NCBI GenBank assembly: GCA_050946655.1
Contig: JBMNVE010000026.1
Span: 1 to 23,475, forward strand
Direction of reading: 5' to 3'
DNA length: 23,475 nt
Source: JAXGRD01 sp050946655
GTDB lineage: Bacteria; Bacillota; Clostridia; Peptostreptococcales; Anaerovoracaceae
This document shows positions 12,339 through 21,946 of this stretch, one piece after another (within the stretch, counting starts at the first letter, position 1; every line of letters begins with the position of its first letter). A program made the translations under genes and the position numbers. The notes below the pieces were generated by a model that made no database searches, was not told the origin of the DNA, and worked only from the letters and a program-made list of their open reading frames with translations.

Positions 12339-14039
12339 ATGAAAAATCATGAAAAGTATCAGGTAGGATATTATATGCCCCCCAACCCCACCGCCAACTG
12401 GGTCACAAAGGATCACATCGAGAAGGCACCCATCTGGTGCAGCGTGGACCTTCGAGACGGCAATCAGGCCCTCATCGTGCCCATGTCCCTGGAGGAAAAG
12501 CTGGAGTTTTTCGCGTATCTGGTACAACTGGGCTTTAAGGAGATAGAAGTGGGTTTCCCGGCAGCTTCCGAGACGGAGTACGACTTGCTCCGCACCCTGA
12601 TCGAAAAGGACATGATCCCGGACGATGTAAAGGTCCAAGTGCTGACCCAATCCAGGGAACACATCATCAAGAAGACCTTTGAGTCTCTGAAGGGCTGCAA
12701 GAACGCCATCGTACATCTATATAACTCTACTTCCGTGGCACAGCGGGAGCAGGTATTCCGCTCTTCCAAGGAAGAGATTAAGGAGATCGCCGTCAGCGGG
12801 GCAAAGCTGATCAAGGAATACGCGGCAAAGAACCCGGAGAGCAACTTCTGGTTCCAGTATTCTCCCGAAAGCTTTACCGGGACGGAGCCGGAGTATGCGG
12901 CGGAGGTGTGCAACGCCGTCATCGACGTATGGCAGCCAACCCCGGAAAAGAAGGTCATCATCAACCTGCCCAGCACCGTCCAGATGTCCATGCCCCACGT
13001 CTATGCTACCCAGATCGAGTACATGGATCGAACCCTTCACAATAGAGAAAACGTGCTGATTTCCCTCCACCCCCACAACGATCGAGGCACCGGCGTGGCC
13101 GATGCGGAGATGGGAATCTTGGCGGGAGGTGACCGGATCGAAGGAACCCTCTTTGGTAATGGCGAACGGACAGGGAATGTAGACATCGTCACCTTGGGTA
13201 TGAACCTCTTCACCCATGGCGTAGACCCCAAACTGGATTTTTCCGATATGCCCAAGATGGTGGAGATGTATGAAAAGTTCACCGGACTTCAGGTCCATCC
13301 TCGTCAGCCCTACGGCGGCCAGCTGGTCTTTGCCGCTTTCTCCGGCTCTCATCAGGACGCCATCGCCAAGGGGATGAACTACCGAAAGGAAAAGATGGTG
13401 GACAGATGGAACGTGCCTTATCTTCCCGTGGATCCTACGGATCTGGGAAGAGAGTACGACGCCGACGTGATCCGCATCAACAGCCAATCGGGAAAGGGAG
13501 GCGTTGCCTACATTTTGGAGCAGAACTTCGGATACACCCTCCCCGCCAAGATGCGAGAGGAAGTGGGCTATCTGGTAAAGGGTATCTCCGACAAGGAGCA
13601 TAAGGAATTGACACCGGATGAGATCTTCGATATCTTTGACGAGGAATATATCAACTTCTTTGAGCCCGTCGATATCATCGATGCCAGATTCAAACGGCAT
13701 GCGGACTTTAAAACCAATAATCGCATGGAAGTGGATATCGATGTGGAGATCGCCGGGAAGATGTACCACTTGAAGGGAAGCGGTAACGGTAGGCTGGATG
13801 CCGTGGCGGAAGCCCTGAGAAAAAGCCCTTATGCGTTTGAGTACGACTTTGTGACCTACCAGGAGCACGCCCTGGAATCTCAATCGGACTCCAGAGCGGC
13901 CGCCTATGTAGCTATTTCCGACAAGAACGGCTGGCTCTACTGGGGCGTAGGTCTTCACGACGATATCATCTATGCATCCATCAATGCACTGGTCAGTGCC
14001 ATCAACCGCCTGAACCACATCAGCCATTTTGTAGAATAA
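12339..14039 (+). CDS. leuA: 2-isopropylmalate synthase (long, LeuA2-type)
   Basis: Condenses 2-ketoisovalerate with acetyl-CoA, the committed step of leucine synthesis. 566 residues. The HMGL-like TIM barrel (about 30-330) has the metal/catalytic DLRDGNQAL (37-45) and the metal ligands HPHND (244-248), with GNGERTGN at 273-280; a linker and a C-terminal LeuA regulatory domain follow (about 430-560). The YYMPPNP start and the W-C-S-V-D-L-R-D-G-N-Q-A-L pattern are those of the LeuA2 form known from actinobacteria and some other bacteria, rather than the ~510-residue E. coli/Bacillus form. Feedback inhibition by leucine through the C-terminal domain is expected. The ATG at 12339 follows AAAGGA; a TTG at 12306 would start inside the terminator tail. 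First gene of leuACDB. Confidence 0.95.
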   Translation: MKNHEKYQVGYYMPPNPTANWVTKDHIEKAPIWCSVDLRDGNQALIVPMSLEEKLEFFAYLVQLGFKEIEVGFPAASETEYDLLRTLIEKDMIPDDVKVQVLTQSREHIIKKTFESLKGCKNAIVHLYNSTSVAQREQVFRSSKEEIKEIAVSGAKLIKEYAAKNPESNFWFQYSPESFTGTEPEYAAEVCNAVIDVWQPTPEKKVIINLPSTVQMSMPHVYATQIEYMDRTLHNRENVLISLHPHNDRGTGVADAEMGILAGGDRIEGTLFGNGERTGNVDIVTLGMNLFTHGVDPKLDFSDMPKMVEMYEKFTGLQVHPRQPYGGQLVFAAFSGSHQDAIAKGMNYRKEKMVDRWNVPYLPVDPTDLGREYDADVIRINSQSGKGGVAYILEQNFGYTLPAKMREEVGYLVKGISDKEHKELTPDEIFDIFDEEYINFFEPVDIIDARFKRHADFKTNNRMEVDIDVEIAGKMYHLKGSGNGRLDAVAEALRKSPYAFEYDFVTYQEHALESQSDSRAAAYVAISDKNGWLYWGVGLHDDIIYASINALVSAINRLNHISHFVE

Positions 14040-14057
14040 GGAGGAGGAACAGTACCT

Positions 14058-15311
14058 ATGGGAATGACAATGACACAAAAAATACTGGCGGACCATGCCG
14101 GGCTGGACAGGGTAGTGGCCGGACAGCTGGTCAACGCCAAACTGGATATGGTCCTGGCCAATGACATCACCGGGCCGGTGTCCATCAATGAGTTTGAAAA
14201 AGCGGGTTTTGAAGATGTGTTCGACAAGAGCAAGGTTTCTCTGGTCATGGATCACTTCACCCCCAATAAAGATATTAAGTCCGCGGAGCAATGTAAGCAG
14301 TGCAGGACCTTTGCTCGCCAGTTTGATATGGATAATTTCTTTGATGTAGGAAACATGGGCATCGAGCATGCTCTTCTCCCGGAAAAAGGACTGATCGCAC
14401 CGGGAGATGCCATTATCGGCGCAGATTCTCACACTTGCACATACGGTGCCTTAGGTGCCTTCAGTACGGGAGTGGGCAGCACAGATGTAGCCGCCGGAAT
14501 GGCCACAGGAGAGGCTTGGTTCAAGGTTCCTTCCGCCCTTCGATTTCACTTGGTGGGAAAACTGCCGGAAGGGGTCAGCGGAAAAGATGTGATCCTCCAC
14601 ATCATCGGCATGATCGGCGTAGACGGTGCCTTATATAAATCCATGGAGTTCGTCGGGGACGGAATTGCCAGCCTCACCATGGATGATCGGCTGTGCATCG
14701 CCAATATGGCCATTGAAGCCGGTGCAAAGAACGGGATCTTCCCGGTAGATGATGTTACCAGGGAGTACCTGACCGGGCGATTGAAGAGGGACTACAAAAC
14801 CTACGAGCCGGATGAGGACGCGGATTATGAGCGGACCTACATGATCAAGCTGGACAGCATCAAGCAGACCGTAGCCTTCCCTCATCTTCCCGAAAATACC
14901 AAGACCATCGATGAGGTGGGGGATGTTTCCATCGATCAGGTGGTCATCGGCTCCTGCACCAACGGAAGGCTGTCGGACATGAAGGCAGCGGCGGACATCA
15001 TGAAGGGGAATCGGGTCCACCCCAATGTGCGGGCCATTATCATTCCCGCCACTCAGGAGATCTACATGGAGTGCATCAGACTGGGCTATCTGGAAACCTT
15101 TATCACCGCCGGATGCGTGGTGAGCACGCCCACATGCGGCCCATGTTTGGGCGGACATATGGGGATTTTGGCTGCCGGAGAGCGTTGCGTGGCCACCACC
15201 AACAGAAATTTCGTCGGCCGAATGGGACATGTCAAGAGCGAGGTATACCTGGCAAGCCCGCAGGTTGCGGCAGCCAGCGCATTAGCCGGGAAGATAGCAG
15301 GAGGGAAGTAA
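14058..15311 (+). CDS. leuC: 3-isopropylmalate dehydratase large subunit
   Basis: With LeuD isomerises 2- to 3-isopropylmalate using a 4Fe-4S cluster. 417 residues, the shorter archaeal/clostridial-type (LeuC2) length rather than the ~466 of E. coli. GADSHTCTYGALG is at 121-133; the cluster cysteines are C300 (VIGSCTNGR), C360 and C363 (TPTCGPCLGG). The tail TTNRNFVGRMG is conserved in the aconitase superfamily. AAGGAGGAGG lies before the ATG at 14058, 18 bases after leuA; an internal ATG at 14064 is possible. An equivalent role in homoaconitase-type reactions exists in this family, but the leu context settles the call. Confidence 0.95.
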   Translation: MGMTMTQKILADHAGLDRVVAGQLVNAKLDMVLANDITGPVSINEFEKAGFEDVFDKSKVSLVMDHFTPNKDIKSAEQCKQCRTFARQFDMDNFFDVGNMGIEHALLPEKGLIAPGDAIIGADSHTCTYGALGAFSTGVGSTDVAAGMATGEAWFKVPSALRFHLVGKLPEGVSGKDVILHIIGMIGVDGALYKSMEFVGDGIASLTMDDRLCIANMAIEAGAKNGIFPVDDVTREYLTGRLKRDYKTYEPDEDADYERTYMIKLDSIKQTVAFPHLPENTKTIDEVGDVSIDQVVIGSCTNGRLSDMKAAADIMKGNRVHPNVRAIIIPATQEIYMECIRLGYLETFITAGCVVSTPTCGPCLGGHMGILAAGERCVATTNRNFVGRMGHVKSEVYLASPQVAAASALAGKIAGGK

Positions 15312-15312
15312 G

Positions 15313-15807
15313 ATGGAAGTAAAAGGACGAGTACATAGATATGGGGATAACGTGGATACAGATGTGATCATCCCCGCAAGATGTTTGAACACTCAGGATC
15401 CTCTGGAGCTGGCCAGCCACTGCATGGAGGATATCGATCCGGATTTCGTGAAGAAGGTAAAGCCGGGTGACATTATGGTAGGGGGAGAAAACTTCGGCTG
15501 CGGCTCTTCCAGAGAGCATGCGCCGGTGGCCATCAAGGCAAGTGGCATCAGCTGCCTCATTGCCGGCACTTTTGCCCGGATCTTTTACCGGAACTCCATC
15601 AACATCGGTTTCCCCATCTTGGAATGCGAGGAAGCCAGCAAGAAGATTGAGGACGGAGATCAGGTGTCCGTGGACTTTTCCACCGGCATCATTACCAATC
15701 TGACGAAGAACGAAACGTATCAGGCACTTCCCTTTCCCGATTTCATCAGGGAAATCATCTCTGCCGGAGGATTGTTAAATAGCATCCGAGGGAGGGAAGA
15801 GAAATGA
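15313..15807 (+). CDS. leuD: 3-isopropylmalate dehydratase small subunit
   Basis: Swivelling partner of LeuC that supplies substrate-binding residues. 164 residues, matching the short LeuD2 type that pairs with ~420-residue LeuC. YGDNVDTDVIIPARCL (10-25) and GENFGCGSSREHAP (58-71) are the family signatures. The ATG begins one base after the leuC stop, with GGAGGG inside the leuC end, and its own stop overlaps the leuB start, so translation of leuC, leuD and leuB is coupled. Confidence 0.95.
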   Translation: MEVKGRVHRYGDNVDTDVIIPARCLNTQDPLELASHCMEDIDPDFVKKVKPGDIMVGGENFGCGSSREHAPVAIKASGISCLIAGTFARIFYRNSINIGFPILECEEASKKIEDGDQVSVDFSTGIITNLTKNETYQALPFPDFIREIISAGGLLNSIRGREEK

Positions 15808-16874
15808 ATTACAGCATAGCAACCATACCGGGAGACGGTATTGGCCCGGAGGTGGTCCAAGAGGCCTTAGGTGTCTTGGATCGGATCGGCGAAAAGTTCG
15901 GTCACACCTTCAAGTACATGGAGGTCTTGGCGGGGGGCTGTGCCATCGATGCCAAGGGCATTTCCTTGCCTCAGGAGACTATCGATATCTGTAAGCAATC
16001 GGACGCTGTGCTTTTGGGTGCAGTGGGCGGCCCCAAGTGGGATGATCTTCCCGGGGAAGAGCGACCGGAAAAGGCCCTCCTGGGTCTGCGCAAGGAGCTG
16101 GGCCTCTTTGCCAACCTGCGCCCTGCGATTTTGTTCGATGAGTTGGCGGACGCCTGCCCATTGAAGCCGGAGATCATCGCCGGCGGGTTGGATCTCCTCG
16201 TGGTCCGGGAACTGACCGGCGGGATCTACTTCGGGGAGAGAGGGTTCAAGGAAACGGACATGGGCCCGGCTGCCTATGATGTAGAGCAGTATTCGGAAGG
16301 TGAAGTCCGCCGTATTGCCACGGTGGCCTTTGACATGGCCAGAAAGCGAAGAGGAAAGGTCACCAGCGTAGACAAAGCCAATGTGCTGGAAAGTTCCCGC
16401 CTCTGGAGAAGAGTGGTCACCCAGGTGAAGGAAAATTATCCCGATGTGGAGCTGAATCATCTCTACGTGGATAATGCCGCCATGCAGCTGATCCTCGATC
16501 CCAAGCAGTTTGATGTGATCCTTACGGGGAACATCTTCGGGGACATCCTCTCCGATGAAGCCAGCCAAGTGACCGGATCCATCGGCATGCTTCCCTCGGC
16601 CAGCCTGGCAATGGGAAACTTTGGCATGTACGAGCCTGTCCACGGCAGTGCCCCGGACATTGCAGGTCAGGATAAGGCCAATCCCATGGCCACCATCCTT
16701 TCCGTAGCCATGATGCTGCGGTACACCTTCGGTCTTGGGGATGAAGCAGACGCCATCGAAGGCGCCATCAAGAAGGTGCTGGCGGCGGGCTACCGCACGC
16801 CGGACCTGATGCAGAGCGGCGGAACAAAAATCGGCACCGAGGAAGCCGGCAGGCTGATCCGAGAAGGGATCTAA
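15804..16874 (+). CDS. leuB: 3-isopropylmalate dehydrogenase
   Basis: NAD- and Mg/Mn-dependent oxidative decarboxylation of 3-isopropylmalate to 2-ketoisocaproate, the last leucine-specific step before transamination. 356 residues, standard length. Substrate-binding arginines lie in LRKELGLFANLRPA (R96, R106) and VRELTGG (R135); the catalytic Lys191 is in SVDKANVL, and the metal aspartates are D223, D247 and D251 (NIFGDILSDEAS). The ATG overlaps the leuD TGA by four bases (ATGA) with GGGAGGGAAG upstream. A strong terminator follows, ending the leu operon. No aminotransferase gene lies nearby. Confidence 0.96.
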   Translation: MNYSIATIPGDGIGPEVVQEALGVLDRIGEKFGHTFKYMEVLAGGCAIDAKGISLPQETIDICKQSDAVLLGAVGGPKWDDLPGEERPEKALLGLRKELGLFANLRPAILFDELADACPLKPEIIAGGLDLLVVRELTGGIYFGERGFKETDMGPAAYDVEQYSEGEVRRIATVAFDMARKRRGKVTSVDKANVLESSRLWRRVVTQVKENYPDVELNHLYVDNAAMQLILDPKQFDVILTGNIFGDILSDEASQVTGSIGMLPSASLAMGNFGMYEPVHGSAPDIAGQDKANPMATILSVAMMLRYTFGLGDEADAIEGAIKKVLAAGYRTPDLMQSGGTKIGTEEAGRLIREGI

Positions 16875-16888
16875 ATAGACGAGAGTAG

Positions 16889-16920
16889 TAGGGACCCTAG
16901 CAGGGTCCCTATTGTTTTAT
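16889..16920 (+). terminator. Terminator of the leuACDB operon
   Basis: A perfect 10-base stem, TAGGGACCCT (16889-16898) and AGGGTCCCTA (16902-16911), with a 3-base loop, followed by TTGTTTTAT. It starts 15 bases after the leuB stop. Confidence 0.9.
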
Positions 16921-17039
16921 CATTATACATCTGTATTCTCTTTGTTTTCTCACTTCCGTCACCCTGAATTCTGACAATCAGTATTCTCGGCGACCAAATC
17001 CCTTGAGTTTAGTTGCAGTGAACCCGGGTAGAAGGTACA

Positions 17040-17933
17040 ATGGTAGCATTGGAGAAAAAATCTATGATAGAAAACGGCAAAAAAAGATTAACAAAGAAGC
17101 AGGAAGGCGTGATTCTCATGCTTCTTTCGGCTTTTCTGTTTTCTACTATGCAGATCGCCATCAAAAAGTCCAGCCTTTCGGTGCCCCTCATGGAGCAGGT
17201 CTTTTTTCGAAATATCGTTTCTCTGGTGATCAGTTTCATCATCATCACCAAGCAGAAAGGAAGTTATCTGGGTTCATGGAAGCATCAGCCCCTTCTCTTT
17301 CTTCGGTCATCCTTCGGCTTTGCCGGCTTGGTGGCTATGTTCTACGCTGTAGCCAACGCAAACCAGGGAGATGTGACCACCTTGATGAAGCTTTCCCCCT
17401 TTCTCATCGCCATTTGGGCCGCCATATTTTTAAAGGAACCCATTAAAGCGCCTGTGGTCATTTCCCTGATCCTGGCTTTTGCCGGAGCCGTCTTCGTGGC
17501 CAACCCGGCCTGGACCTCCCACCTTCTGCCTCTCTTTATGGCACTGGCCTGCGCTTTGTTTTCCAGTGTTTCCTATACGCTTTTGGCCTACTTCAAAAAC
17601 AAAGTGGACGGAATGACCATCATCTTTCACTTTTCGGCCTTCTGCGTCTTGGCGACCATTCCCTTTATCTACGACAAGTTCATCATCCCCGACCCGGTCA
17701 CCATGCTCCAGCTGATCCTCATCGGCGTCTTAGGTGGCTTCGGGCAGATCACCTTGACCTACTCCTACCGCATGGCACCGGCTGCGGAAGTGAGCATCTA
17801 CAACTACTCCGGGATCGTTTTTTCCATCCTTTTGGGTTACGTCTTTTTGGGAGAGATCCTCTCCTGGAACTCCTATGTGGGCATTGCCCTGGTCCTGGCA
17901 GGATCCCTTGTGGTGTACAGGTTTCAGAAGTAA
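17040..17933 (+). CDS. EamA/DMT-family membrane transporter
   Basis: Predicted inner-membrane permease of 297 residues with about ten hydrophobic segments arranged as two EamA repeats (about 25-150 and 160-295). Typical features: the first segment LLSAFLFSTMQIAIKK, the RN-x-x-S turn, WAAIFLKEPIK at the end of repeat one, and YNYSGIVFSILLGYVFLGE near the end of repeat two. The family includes amino-acid and metabolite exporters. Its position just after the leu operon, but behind a strong terminator, gives only a weak hint of branched-chain export. Two starts are possible: ATG 17040 with AGAAGG 4 bases upstream, or ATG 17064 with GGAG 9 bases upstream; the latter loses only eight residues. Confidence 0.85.
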   Translation: MVALEKKSMIENGKKRLTKKQEGVILMLLSAFLFSTMQIAIKKSSLSVPLMEQVFFRNIVSLVISFIIITKQKGSYLGSWKHQPLLFLRSSFGFAGLVAMFYAVANANQGDVTTLMKLSPFLIAIWAAIFLKEPIKAPVVISLILAFAGAVFVANPAWTSHLLPLFMALACALFSSVSYTLLAYFKNKVDGMTIIFHFSAFCVLATIPFIYDKFIIPDPVTMLQLILIGVLGGFGQITLTYSYRMAPAAEVSIYNYSGIVFSILLGYVFLGEILSWNSYVGIALVLAGSLVVYRFQK

Positions 17934-17940
17934 TTGAACA

Positions 17941-17967
17941 AAATAAACGCACGTCGTGCGTTTATTT
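17941..17967. terminator. Bidirectional terminator between the convergent transporter gene and sbcC
   Basis: A perfect 12-base inverted repeat, AAATAAACGCAC (17941-17952) and GTGCGTTTATTT (17956-17967), with a 3-base loop. The A/T-rich ends of the stem supply T runs on both strands. It sits between the transporter stop (17933) and the sbcC stop (18011). Confidence 0.75.
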
Positions 17968-18010
17968 AGCGTTGATTAATTTGTTTATCCCTACCGGTTT
18001 CAGAAACAAC

Positions 18011-20746
18011 CTAAAAAATGATCTCCGCCCGGCTTCCCCCGGACTTTTCCTTGGTCACCACAATTTGCTTATCGATCAACTCCTTCAACTCCCCTACATG
18101 AGAAATGATCCCCACCAACTTGTTGCCCTCCGACAAGTCTTGCAAAGCTTTCATGGCAAGGCCCAGGGAAGATTCATCCAGAGAGCCGAAGCCCTCGTCC
18201 ACGAACATGGTGTCCAGACGGATCCCCCCGGCGGACAGCTGGATCTCTTCGGACAAGCCCAAAGCCAGGGACAGAGATGCCATAAAGGACTCCCCGCCGG
18301 ATAGGGAGGCTACCCTTCGCTCCGTTCCGTTATAGTGGTCGATGACATCCAGCTCCAGACCCGTTTGGCTTCGGAAATTTCCCGCCGTTTTCCGCCGAAC
18401 AAGCTCATACTGTCCGTCGCTCATCTTCATGAAGCGGACATTGGCCCTGGCCAGGATCCGGTCGAAGTAGGTCATCTGCACGTAGGTCTCCAGCATGATC
18501 TTCTCTTTCCCGCTCACTTTGGCATTTACCGTGTCGGACAAAGCCTTGACCCACTTACGCTCTTCAGTCAAGGTGGCCATCTCTCTTCTTTTCTCTTCCA
18601 TAGCATCTAAGGTGCGATGGTTTCCACTGTGCCGTTTGTCCAGGATGCTGCGCCTTTCCTCCAGCCCTGTCTTCTCTTCCGTCAGCCTTTTCTTTTCCCA
18701 TAAGAGAGCCTCTTCATCCATTTTCTGACGATCCTTCAACTGATCTCGCAAGGTAGTGATGGTTGCCTTACTATCGTTTACCGCCTTTTGACGCCTTCCA
18801 TGGGCTTCTTCCGAGGCTCGGATCCGCTCTTCCGCATTCCTTCTCTTGCCTTCCAAAGCCCGTATCTCATCTTCCGCTTCCTTCTTTCCGGGATGGGGAA
18901 GATCCTTCTTCATCTCAGCGGCACGCTTTTCCGCAGCTTCCATGCGGCTTTTGGTTTGGATCAAGGCTTCCTTTTTTTCAGCGGTCAGATCTGTCTTTTC
19001 CTCTAACTTTCTTTTTAAGATAGGGAGTTCCTTCTCCAGGGCGGACTTGTTGGCAAGTTTCGCCACGACGTCTTCGAGAGCCTTTTTTGCCTCTTCTATT
19101 TCCCTTTTCACCTTATCCAGGGCAACGGGAAGAGCCGCCAAGGGGTCTTGGCTAGCGCCAAGAAGTTTCTCTCCTTCCTCCAGGAGAGCTTCCTTTGCCT
19201 GCTTTACTTGCCCGCCCAGCCTGCCGGCTTCCCGGCTGCGTTGGCCCGCTGCATCCCACAAGGACTCCAAATCTTTTTTTCTTCCATCCAATTCTTCTTC
19301 GGAAGGGGCTGTGTCCGGCTTGATGGCCGGGGCAGGGTGGTCCGGGGAGCCGCATACGGGGCAGGCCTTCCCGTCTATCAGGGTTTCTGCCAGCAATCCG
19401 GCCTGAGCATCCAAAAATGCCCGCTCCAAATCACCTACCACCTTCTTCTCCCCCTCATAAGCAATTTTTGCATCTTCATAGGCTTTCTGAGCATGGGCAA
19501 GTTCCGACTCTTTTTTCTTTTGATCGGAGAATCCTACCGACAAGCGGTCCAAGGCGTCACGCCGCATCTCCAGGCCGGTCAAGCTTGCCTCTATGCGGGC
19601 CTTGGCCTCGGGAACCTGCGAGAGAGCTCCAAGTTCCTCTCCATCCTTTTCCAGCTCAGCTTTCATTTTCGCCGTCACTTCCTCCAGCTCTTTCGTCTCC
19701 CGGGTCAGGTCCTGGCAGGATTTCTGCAGCCCTACCAACTCCTCCTTGGCACGGTCCAACTCCTCATACTTATCCAGCTTGCTCCCGGCCAAGGTGATGG
19801 CAGCGGCCAATTTTTCGATTTCCGGCTTCTCCTTCTCCGCTTCCCTCAGGGTCGCTTCCGCCTCCTTCAGGGACTCCTCCAATCCGACAAGCCGCGTCAC
19901 TTCTTCTGCAAGCTTCTTCTCCGTTTCCTTCACCCTCTCCAGTTCCCCAAACTTTTGATGAAGGGCGTTGAGCTTTTCCCCCACATCTTCCAGCTGAAAC
20001 TTCCCTTCTTCCAAAGCCACCCGATCCGCTTCAATGAGCCGCCTGATATGAGAGATCCTTTCCTCTATGGGTCCGTCTTCCGGTGGGGCGTCTTGCCCCC
20101 ATTGAATGGTCTCCAAGTATTGATCCAGACTGCTTTGCAGTTTTTCATAGTCCTGATCCAACTGATTTGCCTTCTCGCCCATTCTTTTCTGGAACTCTTC
20201 GAAGGGCTTTGTCTTGAAGATCTTTCGAAAGATTTCTCTCCTCTCGTCGGTCTTGGCCAGCAACAGTTTCAGGAAGTCTCCCTGGGCAATCATGGCGATC
20301 TGGGCAAACTGCCCTCGATCCACCCCCAGCAAATCAACGATGGCTTGATCCATCTCTCGCACCTTGGTCAGAGGTGGCTGCCCGTCGGGGAAGATCAGTT
20401 CACCGCCGGCAGCTTCCTTGGTGAACCCTTCTCCTCTGGACTTAGGTCGCTCATACTCCGGGTTTCTGCGAATGGTATAGGTTTTTTCCCCATATTCAAA
20501 CTCCAACTCCACAAAGGTGGGCGTTCCCGCCCGGGCATACTTGCTCCGAAGCATGCTGCCTTCCCTGTTGTCCCCGCTGGCTTTTCCGAAAAGAGCGAAG
20601 GAAATGGCGTCAAATATAGTGGTCTTTCCGGCACCGGTATTCCCGGTGATCAGGTAAAGCCCCGATCTTCCCAGGGAATCCATATGGATTTCCGTCCTGT
20701 CTGCGTAGGGTCCGAAGGCGGACAGGATCAATTTCGTCGGCTTCAT
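18011..20746 (-). CDS. sbcC: SbcC exonuclease subunit (Rad50-like ATPase)
   Basis: ATP-driven subunit of the SbcCD nuclease that opens and cleaves hairpins and double-strand ends. 911 residues. Walker A is GNTGAGKT (35-42). Long coiled coils, rich in Glu/Lys/Leu heptads, run from about 180 to 460 and 470 to 735. The zinc hook CPVC (462-465) joins two monomers, the ABC signature LSGGES is at 815-820, and Walker B is at about 846-853 (TMFVDEGFG). The ATG (20746) overlaps the sbcD TGA in an ATGA junction, so translation is coupled to sbcD; the longer frame to 20761 would start inside sbcD. The end is marked by the bidirectional terminator shared with the transporter gene. Confidence 0.95.
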   Translation of the reverse strand: MKPTKLILSAFGPYADRTEIHMDSLGRSGLYLITGNTGAGKTTIFDAISFALFGKASGDNREGSMLRSKYARAGTPTFVELEFEYGEKTYTIRRNPEYERPKSRGEGFTKEAAGGELIFPDGQPPLTKVREMDQAIVDLLGVDRGQFAQIAMIAQGDFLKLLLAKTDERREIFRKIFKTKPFEEFQKRMGEKANQLDQDYEKLQSSLDQYLETIQWGQDAPPEDGPIEERISHIRRLIEADRVALEEGKFQLEDVGEKLNALHQKFGELERVKETEKKLAEEVTRLVGLEESLKEAEATLREAEKEKPEIEKLAAAITLAGSKLDKYEELDRAKEELVGLQKSCQDLTRETKELEEVTAKMKAELEKDGEELGALSQVPEAKARIEASLTGLEMRRDALDRLSVGFSDQKKKESELAHAQKAYEDAKIAYEGEKKVVGDLERAFLDAQAGLLAETLIDGKACPVCGSPDHPAPAIKPDTAPSEEELDGRKKDLESLWDAAGQRSREAGRLGGQVKQAKEALLEEGEKLLGASQDPLAALPVALDKVKREIEEAKKALEDVVAKLANKSALEKELPILKRKLEEKTDLTAEKKEALIQTKSRMEAAEKRAAEMKKDLPHPGKKEAEDEIRALEGKRRNAEERIRASEEAHGRRQKAVNDSKATITTLRDQLKDRQKMDEEALLWEKKRLTEEKTGLEERRSILDKRHSGNHRTLDAMEEKRREMATLTEERKWVKALSDTVNAKVSGKEKIMLETYVQMTYFDRILARANVRFMKMSDGQYELVRRKTAGNFRSQTGLELDVIDHYNGTERRVASLSGGESFMASLSLALGLSEEIQLSAGGIRLDTMFVDEGFGSLDESSLGLAMKALQDLSEGNKLVGIISHVGELKELIDKQIVVTKEKSGGSRAEIIF

Positions 20747-21879
20747 TGTTCCACCTCCCATATTTCATTGTACAGGTTTTCTGCCAGCTCTCGTTGGGTT
20801 TCGTTCATGGGGCAATTGTTCTGCATCTCATAAAGGGCACCGATGATTTCCAAGGGGTGTTTGGCCGCGCCTTCTTCCAGGGCCAAAATCTCCTGATTGG
20901 TCCAGGTTCTGGTGTTATGGTAGGTGAGACGCATGATATTGGGATAGATGGATCGCAGCTTGCCCAGGGCATCGGGAACATCCTCTTCATCGGTGAGGAT
21001 CACATGGATATAGTCATCGGTTTGGGTCCCTTGATAAAAAGATTTCGCCGAAATTTCCATGTATTTACCTTTGATTTCCCTCATGTCCCGCAAAGGCTCC
21101 AGGGGAACCGTCCTGACGGAGACCTTGCCTTTTTCCTCCAGTTCCACCACGGTAACGGATTTGGTGTGGGAGGCTTCCGAAAAGGAATATTTCAGAGGTG
21201 AGCCGCAGTATCGGAGAGTCTCCCGGCTAATGTTCTGCGGCCTGTGAAGATGGCCCAAGGCCACGTAGTCAAACTCCTCAAACAAGTCGGCACTGATGTT
21301 GCCCGTATCCCCCACATAGATATCTTCCGATCCACAGGTAGTTCCTCCGGTGACAAATTGATGGGCCACCAGAACGTTCCGCCGACGAGAAAGCACGGTC
21401 ATATCGCCTATTACCTTTTTGACCGCTGCCTGATAAGAGTCGATTTCCGCATCCTTGTATGCGCTGCGCACGTGGGCAGGCTTGAGGAAGGGCAGGAGAA
21501 AGATGCCCACCTCTCCGTGATCGTCGGAAAGAATCACCGGCTCTATCTTGCCGGAGAAAACCGGAGATACATATATCTTGCTATTGCGCATGATGTTTCC
21601 CCCAAAAGATAGGCGCTGGGGGTTATCGTGATTCCCACTGATGATGAAAAGGGGGATCTTTTTTTCTGAAAGCCGGGTGAGAAATCGGTCAAATAGGGCC
21701 ACTGCTTCTGCCGAGGGCACGGATTTATCGTAGATATCTCCCGCCAGCAGGATGCCTTGGGGTTCCTCTTCCCCGACGATCTGCAGTATCCTGTCAAAGA
21801 TGTATTTTTGATCTTCCAACATGGAAAACTCATTGATTTTCTTCCCGATGTGGAGGTCCGATAGGTGGATGAGTTTCAT
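20743..21879 (-). CDS. sbcD: SbcD exonuclease subunit (Mre11-like nuclease)
   Basis: Mn-dependent nuclease partner of SbcC. 378 residues, typical length. Phosphoesterase motifs in order: DLHIGK (D8, H10), GDIYD (47-51), SGNHDNPQRL (81-90), a VAHQF histidine and GHLHRPQ; a C-terminal SbcD domain follows. The start at 21879 has GGAG plus AAGGA upstream and gives the canonical M-K-L-I-H-L-S-D-L-H; a longer frame to 21906 would begin inside the hairpin at 21897-21923. No clear promoter lies between that hairpin and the start, so sbcDC may depend on read-through from glyA or on a promoter inside the 3' end of glyA. Confidence 0.95.
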   Translation of the reverse strand: MKLIHLSDLHIGKKINEFSMLEDQKYIFDRILQIVGEEEPQGILLAGDIYDKSVPSAEAVALFDRFLTRLSEKKIPLFIISGNHDNPQRLSFGGNIMRNSKIYVSPVFSGKIEPVILSDDHGEVGIFLLPFLKPAHVRSAYKDAEIDSYQAAVKKVIGDMTVLSRRRNVLVAHQFVTGGTTCGSEDIYVGDTGNISADLFEEFDYVALGHLHRPQNISRETLRYCGSPLKYSFSEASHTKSVTVVELEEKGKVSVRTVPLEPLRDMREIKGKYMEISAKSFYQGTQTDDYIHVILTDEEDVPDALGKLRSIYPNIMRLTYHNTRTWTNQEILALEEGAAKHPLEIIGALYEMQNNCPMNETQRELAENLYNEIWEVEQ

Positions 21880-21896
21880 ATCCTTCTCCTGTAACA

Positions 21897-21923
21897 AACG
21901 ACGCACTTTTTCGGTGCGTCGTT
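21897..21923. terminator. Terminator-like hairpin between glyA and sbcD
   Basis: A perfect 10-base stem, AACGACGCAC (21897-21906) and GTGCGTCGTT (21914-21923), with a 7-base loop. On the minus strand it follows glyA by 23 bases and has a short T tail (TTTGTT including the stem end); on the plus strand it is followed by CTTTTTG. It should at least reduce read-through from glyA to sbcD. Confidence 0.6.
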
Positions 21924-21946
21924 CTTTTTGTCTATATGGCTCTTGT